Counted from the stretch's first letter, positions 10,204 to 22,150 are shown. The stretch: DNA of 64,000 nt from Hortaea werneckii (GCA_037044905.1 JBAOKB010000068.1:19224-83223), one strand, 5' to 3'. Notes: generated from the sequence alone by a model not told the origin. Program-made: numbers and translations.

Positions 10204-10707
10204 TGGCCACTAGAGCAAATGACGTTATGGAGGCGGTCGTCTGTGCATGCTACGGACTGATTATTCAAACACCATAAACGCTTCTGGGATAAATATTGTT
10301 GAGTGACGCCTTACGCTCCTTTTGTGGATGATTGATGATGATACTACGGCTTTATATAATCAAATCGTATAATGCTACATATCCTGCAGCGGTGCTATAT
10401 TTGTACGCAGCGATGTTCCACACACAAGTAGCCACTCTACACTCATCAGCTTTAAATCAGAAGTTCTAGGGCTGAACGGCGTAATATGAACCATTGAGCC
10501 TTCTGAACCGGCTCATTCTGCAATGCAAGCAAGCAGTGTTTTCGCAGGTCTACCGATACAGGCTATGCATTCGCTTCCTAGTGTGAATCCTCCCTCTTAT
10601 CGCCCTTTGAGCGCCCGCAACACCAATACGCCTCGCGTGCCAGGCCCTGCTTTTCGCCAATGGCTGGATTGAAATCCACGCCGGATCCCTCATCCCTCTC
10701 GAATAGC
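10204..10707. other. Convergent 3' spacer
   Basis: About 500 bp between the 3' ends of the CFEM gene and beta-COP. AT-rich patches such as tttatataatcaaatcgt may serve as polyadenylation elements. No gene is supported. Confidence 0.45.
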
Positions 10708-13655
10708 TCATACTGTCAACTCGCCTATCTTGTTCAGTCCCTTGAGGCTGCCCAAGCTTAGCGCTAGACCTTGGCTTCGACTTCGTATCCGCATGAACCC
10801 AGTCACCGGGCCGTTCTCGCCTTCCTTTTCCACGCTCAAATTGGCTAATGCGTCCTCACCTGTAACAATGTTAGCACTGTGTTCAATGAAAACGTTCAGC
10901 ATGGAAACTTACCAAAGACGCTTCTGGCATACAAGTTCGCCGACAAGAACTGGCAATCGCCCTCCAGACTTGCCTCAGGCGTGAGGCAGCTCATGTTCGT
11001 GACCTTCATCAATCTCTGGAGGAAGTCTCTCAGACCCTTGCCTTCAGGCATCTTAGTGTTGATGTTGACCTTGTTCTCCCACTCAAACTCTGTCCACATC
11101 GTCCGGAACTGGGTCTCGCTGCAGTTGGCGGGTTGGATGTAGTCCATGATATCGACGTGAACGTCGTTAAGGATGACGACCGTGCTGTCTTCGCTGGATG
11201 CGCCATCATACACAACATTCCCGAAGATAACGCCCGTATCTGTGCTGCTGACCTTGATCGTCGCTTGAACATTGAGGAAATCGAGCGGTGCCAAGTTCTG
11301 CGTGGTAGGTCTTTCAACAACCTTGAGATCACCCAGAGTTGCAAACTCAACGGAGAGGTTCTGCAGCGTCTCCCGCGTCTGGTTCACGAGTAAGACATCA
11401 AGGATGATATCGAACTGATGAACTTGGACATAGGCTTCCGCGTAGACAGGGTCACTGAATCCAGTGAGCTGGACGACTCTGCTAAGCTTCGAGGACAAGT
11501 CCTCCGTCGCAGAATCACCACCGGTAGCCTTTTCAAGATCCAACTCGATCTCTTCGGCTGCGCCATCCATCGTGTTCTTCTTGCTCAACTGCCTAATCGA
11601 GACCACGTCATCAACCTGGATCGCTTGACGGGCCTTGAGCACATCCTCCTTCTCTTTCCGCTTTCTCTCCTCGACTTGTACCATGTCCCTGAACGCCTTC
11701 CTCGTATCATCAAGGAATGCAGTCTCCAGGTCCTTCTTCTGTGCGAATTCTGCAAGACTCCTGACACAGCTCATAATGCGGTCCACAGAGTCCTCGTCAA
11801 TGGGTGCTTTGACAAACTGAGACTGGCCGGCTCGAATAATGGAGATCATGATCAGCATCGCTTCAGCACGCAACGCATTAGTTCGTGCCTTGTCGCCGGA
11901 AATCTCCGAGTGTCGCATCACCAACTTCGTCAGTGTTGATGAGAGTACAGTCGCGAGATAGAAATCGCCCTCCAAGATTAGCTGTCTTAACGGGGGCTTC
12001 TGGGCCGCCTTAACAGCGTCCAGCTTCGCCTTCGCGCTGGCTTGGCTTGTGAGTGCAGACTCCGTTGCGTATGTGCCGTCCGCCAGAACCTTTCTCGAGC
12101 CAGTCTTCTCGCTCGGCTTGGCATGCCCGTTGACTTGGGTTTCAGGTAACGGCACCTCGCCGTCTGGTTGCTCTTCCAGCAGACGCGCTTCCGAAGCAAC
12201 AATTGGAATCTCCCCAAGACTTGCTCGAATGCGCTTCCACGCCTCACGGATATCCTTCTCCTCAAGAGAGTACTCTCCCACAATCCACAGACTACCCCTG
12301 TAAACCTTTCCTGCTCTCACTTCTGCCAAGGTCTGCACTATTCTCTCTACGATGCTTGAGCGCATCTTCGGGAATCGCTCTACGACCTCTTTCACGAAGC
12401 TGATAACGTCCACAGCACTGGCATTGTTGAAGTCGCTGATGAAGTCCATGAGCAAGCCAACGACGGACTGAGCAATCTCGGAGAACTTGATGGCGCATGA
12501 GTGAATGCTGTGGATCAGGAGGCTGCGGTATTCGTTGTTCTTCTCGTACTGTTCATCGACGGTCTTGGCCAGTTCCTTCTTCAGTAGCATGACGACCTCT
12601 TCGACGTTCTTGGAAGACACCATCTCCATTGCAAGCTCCAGTGACTTACGTCGCACGTCCAAATCTGGTGACGACAACACGCGCAAGATCTCCATCGTCA
12701 AATCGTCCAAGACGCCAGGGTTTGCTTGTCGCAGCTGGTTGACCTTTTCCAGTACAATGAGCTTGACGTTGTTATCCGACTCCTTGATTGCGAGCTCAAT
12801 GAACTTCCCAGCAGCAGCCTTGACGGCAACTGGGTTGTTTGTGAGAGCCGTCAAGGACGACGCCGCCTCGTAGACCACAGTGCTCTCCTTTGCCTCCAGC
12901 AAGTCAAAGATGAGGCGTAGGTATCTTGACTTGTTCTGCTGGTTCTGCACTGCATCTTTCCGGATGAACTCCAATTCTACCAGCTGTAACAATTCGCTTG
13001 CGTTGGGAATTCCCTCAAATACACCGCTCAGATATTCCAAGGCTCTCTCGTGGCTCACACTCATAAGCGCTGCGAATGCGTTTCTCTTGCAAGTCCCATC
13101 GCTCTCGCCTTCTAAGAAAGCCAGCAGCAGCTCAGGGGCATCTGGCATGAGGTGCTCCGAGTGCGTGAAGATGCTCGCAATGGCAAACACGGCATTCTTG
13201 CGAACGTAGCTATGTCTGTGCTCCAAACACGCTCTTGCGGGAGCAAGCAGCGGTTCGATCAGCTCAGGCTCCCTGAGCTTGCACAGGAAGCGGAGTGTGT
13301 TGCCCCTGATGTACTCGTTCGCGTGTTGCAGATCCATTCTGATACCGTTGCATACTAGAATCATCTCTTGCTTCAGCTTGCCCTGCGTGTCCAACTTGGG
13401 ACATATCTCATAGTACAGGTATAGCAGCTTCTTCAGTGGCTTGCTTTTGCTGGGCATGACGAAGCGGATGATGTGCATCAGGAGCTGCGGCATAGGGTCG
13501 CCGTTGAGCATGATCGTAAGTATGCGTTTCATCGTGTCCTGCTTCGTCTCGTCATTGCCCTTCTCGAGTTGGGTGCGGAGTTCCTGGAGCGACGGTTGGT
13601 CGGCGGAATTGTCTTGGTGGACAAGGGAGTAGGCATTTTCGAGAAAGGTCGCCAT
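10708..13655 (-). CDS. SEC26: Coatomer subunit beta (beta-COP, Sec26)
   Basis: Exon 1 is 13655-10913 and exon 2 is 10859-10708, with a 53-bp GTAAGT...CAG intron, giving 964 aa (yeast Sec26 973). The N terminus is an adaptin-like HEAT solenoid, with DPMPQLLMHIIRFVMPSKSK, NEYIRGNTLRFLCKLREPEL and SYVRKNAVFAIASIF. The C-terminal appendage region spans the splice junction (LYARSVFG joined to EDALANLSVEKEGENGPVTG) and ends in IRSRSQGLALSLG, as in other beta-COPs. It is a core subunit of the COPI coat for Golgi-to-ER retrograde transport. The divergent neighbour is Mago nashi. Confidence 0.97.
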
Positions 13656-14162
13656 GTTGTTTTAGAGAGGATGGCCTCAGGCCCAGTATTGGCGGCGCAG
13701 GGGGAACGGGGTTGTGGGAGATGTCGCTCCGGTGGCTCACGGAGGGTAGCGGGGGTTTATTGGTGAAGCCAGCCCTCTCCGACTAGCAGCCCAGAGGCCG
13801 AAGTAGTGCTGCTCAGGGAAGAGGGACGCCACTGCCCGCGCGAGGTCAAAAGTGGTGGTGAGGCGAGGCGGTGGTGTTGTATGGAAACCGTGGAAGCCTT
13901 GGGTCGTTGTGTAGTAAGGATGGCCTCCTGGCGTGATGGGCAGCTGTACGTGTCGTCGGTCAGCCTAGGCATTGGCGTGTGGATCTCCAGCTGTCCAAAC
14001 CAGAAATTCTGTCCACTTCACCTCCTCGTCAGAAAGCTTGGCATTAAAACGCCCGCTACAGACTAATAACTCGCAGGGCAGGCTGGTATTGCACATTTTC
14101 CAGGCTAATTGGCAGCACATTACCTATCCCCTTCACCACCTGCATTACCTGCGACGTCAAAG
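13656..14162. promoter_or_regulatory. Shared divergent promoter region (SEC26 / mago)
   Basis: A 507-bp spacer between divergent genes. The Mago-proximal side ends in a CT-rich leader. No specific binding site was assigned. Confidence 0.45.
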
Positions 14163-14871
14163 ATGGCAACCGCAAATGAGCCCTTCTACCTCCGCTACTA
14201 CTCTGGCCATTCGGGACGCTTCGGACACGAGTTCCTAGGTAAGGATACGCCACAGTCTCTTGCTCCCTCCAGCATATGTCCTCAGGCTGACATGCGTTCT
14301 AGAGTTTGACTTCAGAGTGGTCGACGAAGGTCGATCAGCGGTCGCCCGATATGCCAACAACTCAAACTATCGGAACGACTCCCTTATCCGCAAAGAAAGT
14401 GCGTTGCTGGCCCGAGGGACTTAGTCCTATCACTACTACTGTTCACGATGACACTGACTGGTCTCTCAGTGTGCGTGAGCTCTCTGATGATCCAAGAGAT
14501 CAAACGCATCATTAAAGAAAGCGAAATTATGAAGTAGGCTATTTTTGTCCTGGTTACAGAATTGCATCTGGCTGACACCGAACCCAGGGAAGATGATACG
14601 AAGTGGCCTCAGAAGAACAAAGACGGGCGACAGGAACTCGAGATCAGGCTAGGGAGCGAGCACATCTCTTTTGAGACTGCCAAGATTGGGTCGCTCGTCG
14701 ATGTGAACGAGAGCGAAGACCCTGAAGGTCTGAGAGTCTTTTACTATTTGGTGCAGGACCTCAAGGCGCTCGTCTTCAGTCTCATCTCCCTACACTTCAA
14801 GGTACGAACTCCGATCATAGAAGAAGCGCGTAGGTGGGTGGCTAACAGCAACGCAGATCAAGCCAATCTAA
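14163..14871 (+). CDS. Mago nashi homologue (exon junction complex)
   Basis: Five exons (14163-14238, 14303-14398, 14470-14533, 14588-14801, 14857-14871) give 154 aa, close to the animal protein. The joined protein starts MATANEPFYLRYYSGHSGRF, continues through RYANNSNYRNDSLIRKE, KWPQKNKDGRQELEIRLGSE and DPEGLRVFYYLVQDLKALVF, and ends LHFKIKPI. These are near-invariant Mago sequences. The last exon encodes only IKPI and stop. Mago binds Y14 in the exon junction complex that marks spliced mRNAs. It is the most intron-rich gene here relative to length, and all junctions preserve the conserved protein. Confidence 0.96.
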
Positions 14872-15355
14872 GCTACGACATAGCGACGAGTGGAACGAGA
14901 ACATGACATATACTACAGACATAGCGCGGCGTATGGCGTCCGAGACTGGCACAATGTAATGGACACCTGAATACCAAGGTACCTACGAGAAAGAATGCAT
15001 TCACCAACCAAGTGCCAAGCATCTGGCTGATGCCAGGGGTTCGAGCGGGGCCAGCCGCCTCCGCAAGCCGCGCCACGCGCATGGTCCGCGATCGCAGCTG
15101 CGCTTCTCCGGACGAGCGAACTCTCATGTGTCTGGCCGCACCTATGAGACCGCACGTCATCCATCAGCAGAACAGAAACATCCATCAAGTTTAACCCAAA
15201 CATCTTCTTTCATCTCAATCGCGCGGAGGTATTGTCTACGTGCTTGTTTTCTCTTTCCTGTCTATACCTAAACGTTAGCAATCTTGTAATGCCTTGCCTC
15301 TAATCAACACTGCCCATCGGTATCGCGTGACCAGCGGCTCGGCAAGACATCCAAC
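14872..15355. other. Intergenic, Gid4 promoter region
   Basis: About 480 bp with no convincing gene. Minus-strand frames at 14873-15203 have no recognisable product. Confidence 0.45.
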
Positions 15356-16542
15356 ATGCCTACGCCCTCCGAGCCTACATTGCCACCTTCGCCGCCAGTC
15401 GAGGCTCCGTCGTCACGTGCGAGCTTTGCATCCTGTCCGCCCGAAGATGATAGAGAACGTGAGCATCATGCGCCGCGGGAAGAGAGGATAGGCTCGCCTA
15501 GGCGTGAGGCGGGGGAAGAGGACGAAGCGCACGAGCATGCCGATACAATACAGCAAGAGCCAACGCCCGAGCCGGAGCTACAGCAGCGACTTTCGAACGA
15601 CACGCAAGAGGCACAAGTGCAAGTGAGAATACCGCAAGCCCATGAGAAGGGAGAGCATGTCGAAGACGCCGGTGCAGAAGAGGGCAGTATAGTCAGCCCG
15701 AGCGCGACGCCAGATGCTCTTGCCGGAGGTGAGAATGACGCGGCAACGTTGACGCAGCAGTCGACGCAACATGCAGGGCGTTCGTCGCCTGCACTGAACG
15801 AGCCTCTATATTTGGACCTTCCCTATGAACGAGATAGAGTAAGCAGCAAGCGACAGGTGCCATGGCAATATCTAGAGCGGCTGCTAATGTGCCGCGCAGT
15901 ATACGCCGCAAATCACATCTAGTTTCCTTCGGCCTGGCAGCAAATTCAAAGGCACTCAACAATCTGATCGCCAAGTCTACGACGTACAAGTCGAGATCAA
16001 AGATGTAGACATGGCTGAAAGCTTCCTGTGCGGTTATTTGAGAATACAAGGTATGCCTTCCAAGGAAGCCAATACATCGACTTCGGCCGCTGACCTAAGG
16101 TGACGTTGCAGGCCTCACCGACGACCATCCAACCTTGACAACGTTCTTCGAAGGCGAGATAATCGGGCCTAAGCACCTCTTCAAGACCACAAATCCCTGC
16201 TGGGGTTCCTCCGAGAAAGTCGATCTCCAGCACTGGGCACGCTTCCCAGCCTGGCGACCCCTGGCACGCTCTGCGACCCGCAATCCAGGCACTTTCACCC
16301 TCAAGAACCATGCGGATCGAGAACATCTGTTCATGCGGTGGAAAGAGTACTTCCTAGTCCCCGACCACCGGGTCAAGAGTATCTCGGGAGCCAGCTTTGA
16401 GGGCTTCTACTACATCTGCTTCAACCAGGTCATGGGGACCGTCTCGGGGATATATTTCCATGCGAAGAGCGAGAAGTATCAGCAGTTGGAGCTGAAACAT
16501 GTTGATGATCGGGGTTGTATGCCCGCGATGGAGTTTCGGTAG
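15356..16542 (+). CDS. GID4: GID ubiquitin ligase substrate receptor Gid4 (Vid24)
   Basis: Three exons (15356-15838, 15900-16050, 16112-16542) give 354 aa. Residues 1-160 are a low-complexity P/E/S/H-rich, probably disordered region. The conserved Vid24 beta-barrel follows: SSFLRPGSKFKGTQQSDRQ, YDVQVEIKDVDMAESFLCGY, LRIQGLTDDHPTLTTFFEGE, then WGSSEKVDLQHWARFPAW and GFYYICFNQVMGTVSGIYFH. Gid4 binds N-terminal proline degrons on gluconeogenic enzymes for degradation by the GID/CTLH E3 ligase. The domain is complete to the C terminus (DDRGCMPAMEFR). The N-terminal ATG is the first in the frame but the low-complexity region makes the exact start less certain. Confidence 0.93.
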
Positions 16543-17322
16543 TTGTGGGTTGTGGGGTTGGATGTAGCTTGGTCTCTCCTTCCAGGCGTACAGATTGGGG
16601 GAGACATCCATTGGGGGTGAGAGCTGTGGATCAGCGCATGCATTTGTGATAGCGTTTTGGCGATAGGCGTTTTGCAATGGAGCTTTCTTGTGCGAAAGCT
16701 GGATCGGGCGGATCTGGGTTTGGCCGAACACAGCGGCATATGAAGTCTTGGGAGGAGTTTGTACAGAGAATAGGCACGTTCGAACAATCATTTCCTCAGC
16801 GGCTATATCTAGTCGGATGTGCTAGTGCGGTGGCAGCACAAAGCGATGCTTATATTGCGTAGCTGGGCTTGAGCGGGGACAGCGGCTTGCGCTTGTGCAT
16901 TGCGAGATTGATGACTCGTTGTTAATCCACCCAAACACACAGTCCGTCGCATTTCGATTGTTTAGATGGACCAGGATGATGAGCGATGTCGATGGCGACG
17001 GAGGGTGTTGTCGCGTGCTCATTATTGCAGTCCGTCCTGTCTCAGAAAATTGGGTAGCCCTCAAAGTCAACATGGGCGGTTGCTATGCTTTGCGAAGGTC
17101 CTCATGTATGGTAGTAATACTTCTGTGCGCTGCGTTGCATTTCGTCAATGCGTATTGTATTTTGCTCGTGAGCAACACAGACAGATCGGTCTCCCTTGGC
17201 AGCGTGAATGCTCCAACTCACGCAAAGGCTCACCATCATTGCTGCGCGGCAGTATCTTCCATTCTCTAAGCCACATTACCCCTAGAAATCAAATCGAGTT
17301 TGCCAAGTTCTTGATCTTCGAC
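16543..17322. other. Convergent spacer, no supported gene
   Basis: About 780 bp between the 3' ends of Gid4 and the THO subunit. Plus-strand frames around 16895-17328 overlap each other and show no family signal or splice logic. Confidence 0.45.
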
Positions 17323-18462
17323 TCATAACACATTACTTCCTATACCAACGACTCTCAGCCCTCCGGGATCGCCTGCATACGCAATCCAGTACCTGCTTGG
17401 ATGCCATGCAACGTGTGTCGGACAATTCGTCGTCTCGATGGTATGCACCACATCTCCGGAATCGACATGGTAAATGTGCAATCCACTGCTCCCACCTCCA
17501 CCCTCAGTCTTCCCCATCGTCCCTAAATGGTCACCAGACCCAGCTACCATGTATGCGCCATCAAAGGAGAAGCCAAATGACCGGATCGGCATGAGCTGCT
17601 GCGAATGGCTAAGGGTGTGTGGTGTTAGCCACGTGCTGGTATCCCACAGGCTGATGGTGCTGTCTGCAGACCCTGCGGCAACATGAGCTCCGGATGGCGA
17701 GTGTTCGACACAGTGTGTCTCCCCTGGGAAAGCTGAGAGGTTGTGTAGATGTGTTAAAGATGGGTAGTCAAGGATTTGGACCCCAGCGTTGGTTGTGGTC
17801 GCAAAGAGTTCGCGGCCAGAATTTGAGAATGCCAGGTTCGTGTATACTGTGTGTGGTGCGTCTGGTGTGCAAGATGTAGATTCCAAGCTGAATCGAGCTG
17901 GCTGTAGTGGGTCAGAGGTAGCGGTTGGGAGACGCCGAACATCGATCCGGTGTACCTCATTGCTGGACTTGACTGTAACGAGAATTTGATGTCCTTCAGG
18001 GTGCCAGACCAGGACTCCGCTCTGCTTCGAGACCTTGCAGTCACCTACAGGTATGGCTTTATTTGGCGTTCTCACATCCCAAAGCCGGACCATGCCATCA
18101 GCGCCTAAGCTCGCAAGCACTCCTTCCTCACGAGGCGAGAACGCGACCTTATCTACCCCGTCACCACTGACGCCTGACCTTCCCCATTCGCCTCCATCTC
18201 TGGGATGAGCATTCCTGATCTCCGTGCTGCTCTTGACATTAGGCCGCCCGGAATTCCAGACACGGATGTTGGAGCTGGTACATGTCGCAATCGAGGATCC
18301 AGTGGGTGACCATGAGATATCTGCAATTTTCTGGACCAGCGGCTGGGAGTATCGGGAAGACGGCGGCGCAGAAGATTCGGAGAAGAGAGTCGGTTTAAGA
18401 GGTTTGAGGAAGCTCGGGAGGTCGGACTTCTTGAGTAACCGTGGGCGGTGTGGGGGCGCCAT
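17323..18462 (-). CDS. THO complex subunit Tex1/THOC3, WD40 protein
   Basis: Intronless, 379 aa. WD40 repeats are seen as KIADISWSPTGSSIATCTSS, VDKVAFSPREEGVLASLGAD with GMVRLWDVRTP, HCVEHSPSGAHVAAGSADS with TISLWDTS, and CPTHVAWHPSRYWIAYAGDP. The order of SP(T/R), W-D and ADGM(V/I)RLWD elements matches THOC3/Tex1, a beta-propeller subunit of the THO/TREX complex coupling transcription to mRNA export. A low-complexity glycine patch interrupts one blade near residue 330. Distinguishing Tex1 from other WD40 proteins without a search leaves some doubt. Confidence 0.82.
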   Translation of the reverse strand: MAPPHRPRLLKKSDLPSFLKPLKPTLFSESSAPPSSRYSQPLVQKIADISWSPTGSSIATCTSSNIRVWNSGRPNVKSSTEIRNAHPRDGGEWGRSGVSGDGVDKVAFSPREEGVLASLGADGMVRLWDVRTPNKAIPVGDCKVSKQSGVLVWHPEGHQILVTVKSSNEVHRIDVRRLPTATSDPLQPARFSLESTSCTPDAPHTVYTNLAFSNSGRELFATTTNAGVQILDYPSLTHLHNLSAFPGETHCVEHSPSGAHVAAGSADSTISLWDTSTWLTPHTLSHSQQLMPIRSFGFSFDGAYMVAGSGDHLGTMGKTEGGGGSSGLHIYHVDSGDVVHTIETTNCPTHVAWHPSRYWIAYAGDPGGLRVVGIGSNVL

Positions 18463-19258
18463 TATGGTAGGGTCGTCAAGCCCCGATCTTTATAGATCCC
18501 GACCGAAACCTATCTTGCGGAAATCCCCCCCTAGAATACTGGCGACGACGAGACGACTGTAGTGGCCTGCACGTGATGCATGGGTTGCACGCATGGTGTG
18601 CAGTTCCAATGTCGCGCTAGAGACGCGAAGCTTGGACCCTAGTCCCTGACGTGAATTTCCACACTTCACTTCACTTCATCTCGCTCATACCACCACTTTT
18701 CTGCACCCAGACTCCGGCGTTCGCACATCGTGGCTCGACCTGATGAAAACTAAGATTCGTGCGCCATTCCGACACGAGCCCAGTTTGGAGCTCTCCGATG
18801 GACTCTCAGGACCGTCATCGACCGCTGCGAGAGGCGTCTTCTCTTGCCAACATGTTTTCTTTGTCTAGAAACCTCATACAGTAGCGCAGCATTTGCTGCT
18901 GTCAGTATGAAATGTTCCGTATCTCATCGAGTCCGAAGTCCAGGTAATGGCAGCTGGCTCTCCGTGCGTTCTTTGGTTGATTGCTGAACAGCAAAGTGGA
19001 CGAGGTACGTATCATCGAAGGTCTTGAAGGTCCGAGCGCCCACTGGATGTAGCTTTCACTTTCATGTGAAGAATGCGTAAGTGAAGTATGAGTAGAATGG
19101 TGGGGCTAGAGTGGCGCTAGCGGCAACCTGCAGGACAAACAACGCCCTTCGTTTTCACTTCTTTCGACAGACAGCCTCCTTCTTCAGACCTCCTTCTTCT
19201 TTATGACATCCTCACGCTATTGTACAGCTCGATCCAAAGGCTGGCAAACGAGTCGGTG
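18463..19258. promoter_or_regulatory. Divergent upstream region with repeated TTCACTT motifs
   Basis: About 800 bp between divergent genes. It contains several TTCACTT/AAGTGAA-type motifs (cacttcacttcacttc near 18661-18676, tttcactttcatgtgaag near 19052-19069, aagtgaag near 19079, ttttcacttc near 19155). The same words recur upstream of the histone-like gene at 58 kb. Function is unproven. Confidence 0.4.
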
Positions 19259-22150
19259 ATGTCGTCCAGTCAAGGAATTCCGAAAGAGGACTACTCGAAA
19301 CATGTTACCTTCACCGAGAACGATGACGGTGTGACCGAGATGCGAATGTCGCGCCAATTCCAGCGAGAGATGTATGAAGAAGCGTTAGCTCTTAGCAAAG
19401 AACCGCTTCTCAACGGCAGACCGAATCCTTTCTTTCGCTTTGCCGACAAGTTTCCGGACCGCTACAAAAGTACACAACGCCCCCTCGCGATGGAAATCAG
19501 TCTCGACCCCAACCGCTTGAACCAGATAGACAACTTGCTCTCCGGAGACTTCCTTGGTGCTGGAACTTCCTCGGGCTGGAAAGAGGACAGAGCCCCAGAA
19601 AGGCCACATGCTGATGGCGGGAGCCGAGTTGGCGATGCCGAAGCGGTAGGCGCGAGGAATTTCCCGACACTATTCCTCCCCAATGCAAAGTGCAACAGGG
19701 ACTGCATGGAGTGCATACCGCAATTTTGCACAGCACAGGACAAACATTTGGTTCAAAATGTGAGCAACGCTGATGCAAAGGAGAAAGCTAAGACGCTGGC
19801 CATGCAGGCCGAACAAGATCGTCAGTATCTGGGAATCAAGCTAGAGCAGTACGGTGATGCAATCAAAAAGAAGTGGGAAAAGTCAAGCCGTGGGAAGCGC
19901 AGGGACCTCATACTTGCAGCTCAGCCGTCCCTGTACCAGCACAAGTGGCAAGAACTACGCAGCATGTGGGGGTACGACAAACAGGTTTCCGGCGGTCAGG
20001 AAAAAGACACTCGAGGTAAAAGTAAGCTCCAGGAGCTGGCCGTCTCTGATAAAAGGCTCGAGAATGGAGCCTTGGCCCCATATCTTAACTTGGAAAGCCT
20101 CATGGACGATCGAAATAAGATTCTCAGTCTGCTGCATTACCGATCCGCCTACAAGTTGGAAGATTGGGTGATGTTTGATTCTTCTCAGGCCAAGCGTGCC
20201 GTCGAAGAAGGTGACCTAAGCCGGGAGTACAACGAAAACTGTGTGATCATGTTTGGCGAGCGATACGGTGACCTGGTCAAATGGCATCGAGCACAGTGCC
20301 ACAGATGGAACTGCATCGGATATCCCCGTGCTATACTCGTACTAAAAGCACAGGCGACCTTGCTTGGGTTCTTGCGCAGATTGACGGACGGCATTGTGCC
20401 ACCCAGCAGTACTGCTGTAAGAGGCAACGCTGATTGGGCCTTGCTAGCAAGCCGTGGTTTTAAGGCTGCGAATCAAACAGAGTATTGGTCAGCCTTAGCC
20501 AACCAGCCCTTCTCTGCACCGCCTATTTTGGACCCAGCTGATATTTCGAAGAAAGTTTTGGGGCAGCTGCAGGCTGCCGAAGATCATCTCCGATTCTTGC
20601 AAACTGATCCCGCTTACTTTCGTCATTTCATTGCCATGCATCGCAAAGGCGAGCACTCTACATACATGTCATCAGACAAGATTTGGGCGACTGTTGCTCA
20701 TTCGACGGTTGTCTTGCCGATTGCACACATCACACATCTGCGGCAACTGATAGAAGAGTGCGATCACGTCCAACGAGTACGAGGCCAATACGATAGCAGC
20801 ATCGCAATAGGTCAACAATTGCCGGACGCCTACAACAGAGCACTTGGTGCGCTCGAGGTCTTTGTCGTCAATCTTTATCAGACAGAACGCCGCCTCTTTG
20901 CACAAATGTTCGCCAGAAGTCCAGGCTTTCACCGCAATCACAAGTATTCCAAAACCCCAGGCGGGCGCACAGTCTGTGAGGTTCGCCTCCCAAAAATGGA
21001 TGGCAACCTCGATGAGGTCGAAGAGGCCTGTTACAGAGACGATCCATTGTTCTTCGCAGTTTACAAGCTAGGTGGCGATGCTGAGAATAACCGCCATCTA
21101 AGTGTTTCCTTCCTCATGAGTCTCATCGAGGACTTGTTAGCTCACGGCACTGCCGAGCAAAGAGGCCGGATCAACCAGGGCCTTTATGACCACATCGGGC
21201 GGATGAGTCTCCTAGGCGAGATTCTGGTCAATCTACGCATGACACGTCCTTTAACGGCACCAATGTCGGTACACGAGGCCACTGAGGATTACAAGCAACG
21301 TTCCGTTCGGCGTACATGGATGGACACACCCCCGGTTCTAGACGCAACCGAGATCGAGAAATTCGCCGCTCTACTGGAAGCATTCTACAAGCACCCGATG
21401 CCGGTAGGGAAAAAAGACGCGGAGTGGTTGGCAAAAGCGACTACGAGCCGGCGACATCTATCCGCCTTCTGGGCCTATGCTCGCCAAGTTCGACGCAATA
21501 AGGTCACTGGGACCGACCTTAGCAAGGATGAAATCGAGGCAGATGTTGCATTACTTGCTGCTGATCAGAGCGAGGAGTATTTCGAGGAAGTTCAGGCGGA
21601 GCAGAAAATGGTCCAGGAGGCGATCACTGCAGCTGCTGCGGCAAAGGCAATGTCCCAGAAAGAGACATCGGTCCAAAGCACATGGGGCGCCAACAACGAG
21701 GACAAGTTCGTGCTGCCTTTGGGTCGTACTAAATCGAAAACGCGACCAGAACACAAGCCAGCCATCGACGACCTTGCAAGACCAGTCGGTGATGACGCTG
21801 AAGACCAGGACGGCAGGATCTGCATCCCGGTCAACTCAGAATCCCTGCGCATCTTCGCCCGCATATTCCCCAACACCACAGAGACAGCCTTCAAAGGCGT
21901 TGTACAGTGGAAGCAGTTCGTAACTGCCATGACAGACGCAGGATGCTCAGCTACGCATACTGGAGGTTCGGCCGTGAGCTTCGGGCGCAAAGCGAGGGAT
22001 GGCGCTGACGGCACTATTGTCTTCCACAAGCCACACCCGGATACAGAGATGGACAATTTGATGCTACGTATGATGGGCAAGAGGCTCAAGAAGTGGTTTG
22101 GCTGGGACGAAGGAACATTTGTGGAGCGAGAGAAGGTGGCAAGCAAGTAG
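19259..22150 (+). CDS. Large fungal protein of unknown function, 963 aa
   Basis: A single long exon. The frame is open from 19220 but the first ATG is at 19259, giving 963 aa starting MSSSQGIPKEDYSKHVTFTE. It is hydrophilic with no signal peptide or membrane segment. Visible features are a C/H-containing patch around residues 140-160 (CNRDCMECIPQFC), a KKKWEKSSRGKRRDLILAA helix, and an APYLNLESLMDDRNKILSLL segment. That combination resembles large uncharacterised filamentous-fungal proteins with a K(W)xEKS.xKR...L...P signature. Late residues (about 720-815) are helical and A/E/Q-rich. I do not recognise a named domain and give no function. Confidence 0.85.
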   Translation: MSSSQGIPKEDYSKHVTFTENDDGVTEMRMSRQFQREMYEEALALSKEPLLNGRPNPFFRFADKFPDRYKSTQRPLAMEISLDPNRLNQIDNLLSGDFLGAGTSSGWKEDRAPERPHADGGSRVGDAEAVGARNFPTLFLPNAKCNRDCMECIPQFCTAQDKHLVQNVSNADAKEKAKTLAMQAEQDRQYLGIKLEQYGDAIKKKWEKSSRGKRRDLILAAQPSLYQHKWQELRSMWGYDKQVSGGQEKDTRGKSKLQELAVSDKRLENGALAPYLNLESLMDDRNKILSLLHYRSAYKLEDWVMFDSSQAKRAVEEGDLSREYNENCVIMFGERYGDLVKWHRAQCHRWNCIGYPRAILVLKAQATLLGFLRRLTDGIVPPSSTAVRGNADWALLASRGFKAANQTEYWSALANQPFSAPPILDPADISKKVLGQLQAAEDHLRFLQTDPAYFRHFIAMHRKGEHSTYMSSDKIWATVAHSTVVLPIAHITHLRQLIEECDHVQRVRGQYDSSIAIGQQLPDAYNRALGALEVFVVNLYQTERRLFAQMFARSPGFHRNHKYSKTPGGRTVCEVRLPKMDGNLDEVEEACYRDDPLFFAVYKLGGDAENNRHLSVSFLMSLIEDLLAHGTAEQRGRINQGLYDHIGRMSLLGEILVNLRMTRPLTAPMSVHEATEDYKQRSVRRTWMDTPPVLDATEIEKFAALLEAFYKHPMPVGKKDAEWLAKATTSRRHLSAFWAYARQVRRNKVTGTDLSKDEIEADVALLAADQSEEYFEEVQAEQKMVQEAITAAAAAKAMSQKETSVQSTWGANNEDKFVLPLGRTKSKTRPEHKPAIDDLARPVGDDAEDQDGRICIPVNSESLRIFARIFPNTTETAFKGVVQWKQFVTAMTDAGCSATHTGGSAVSFGRKARDGADGTIVFHKPHPDTEMDNLMLRMMGKRLKKWFGWDEGTFVEREKVASK

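Noticed and set aside
15040..15075. tRNA-like T-arm word (ggttcgagc)
   Set aside because: No acceptor or anticodon stems can be formed around it.
19220..19258. Upstream extension of the 963-aa gene
   Set aside because: The codon at 19220 is TTG; the first ATG is 19259.
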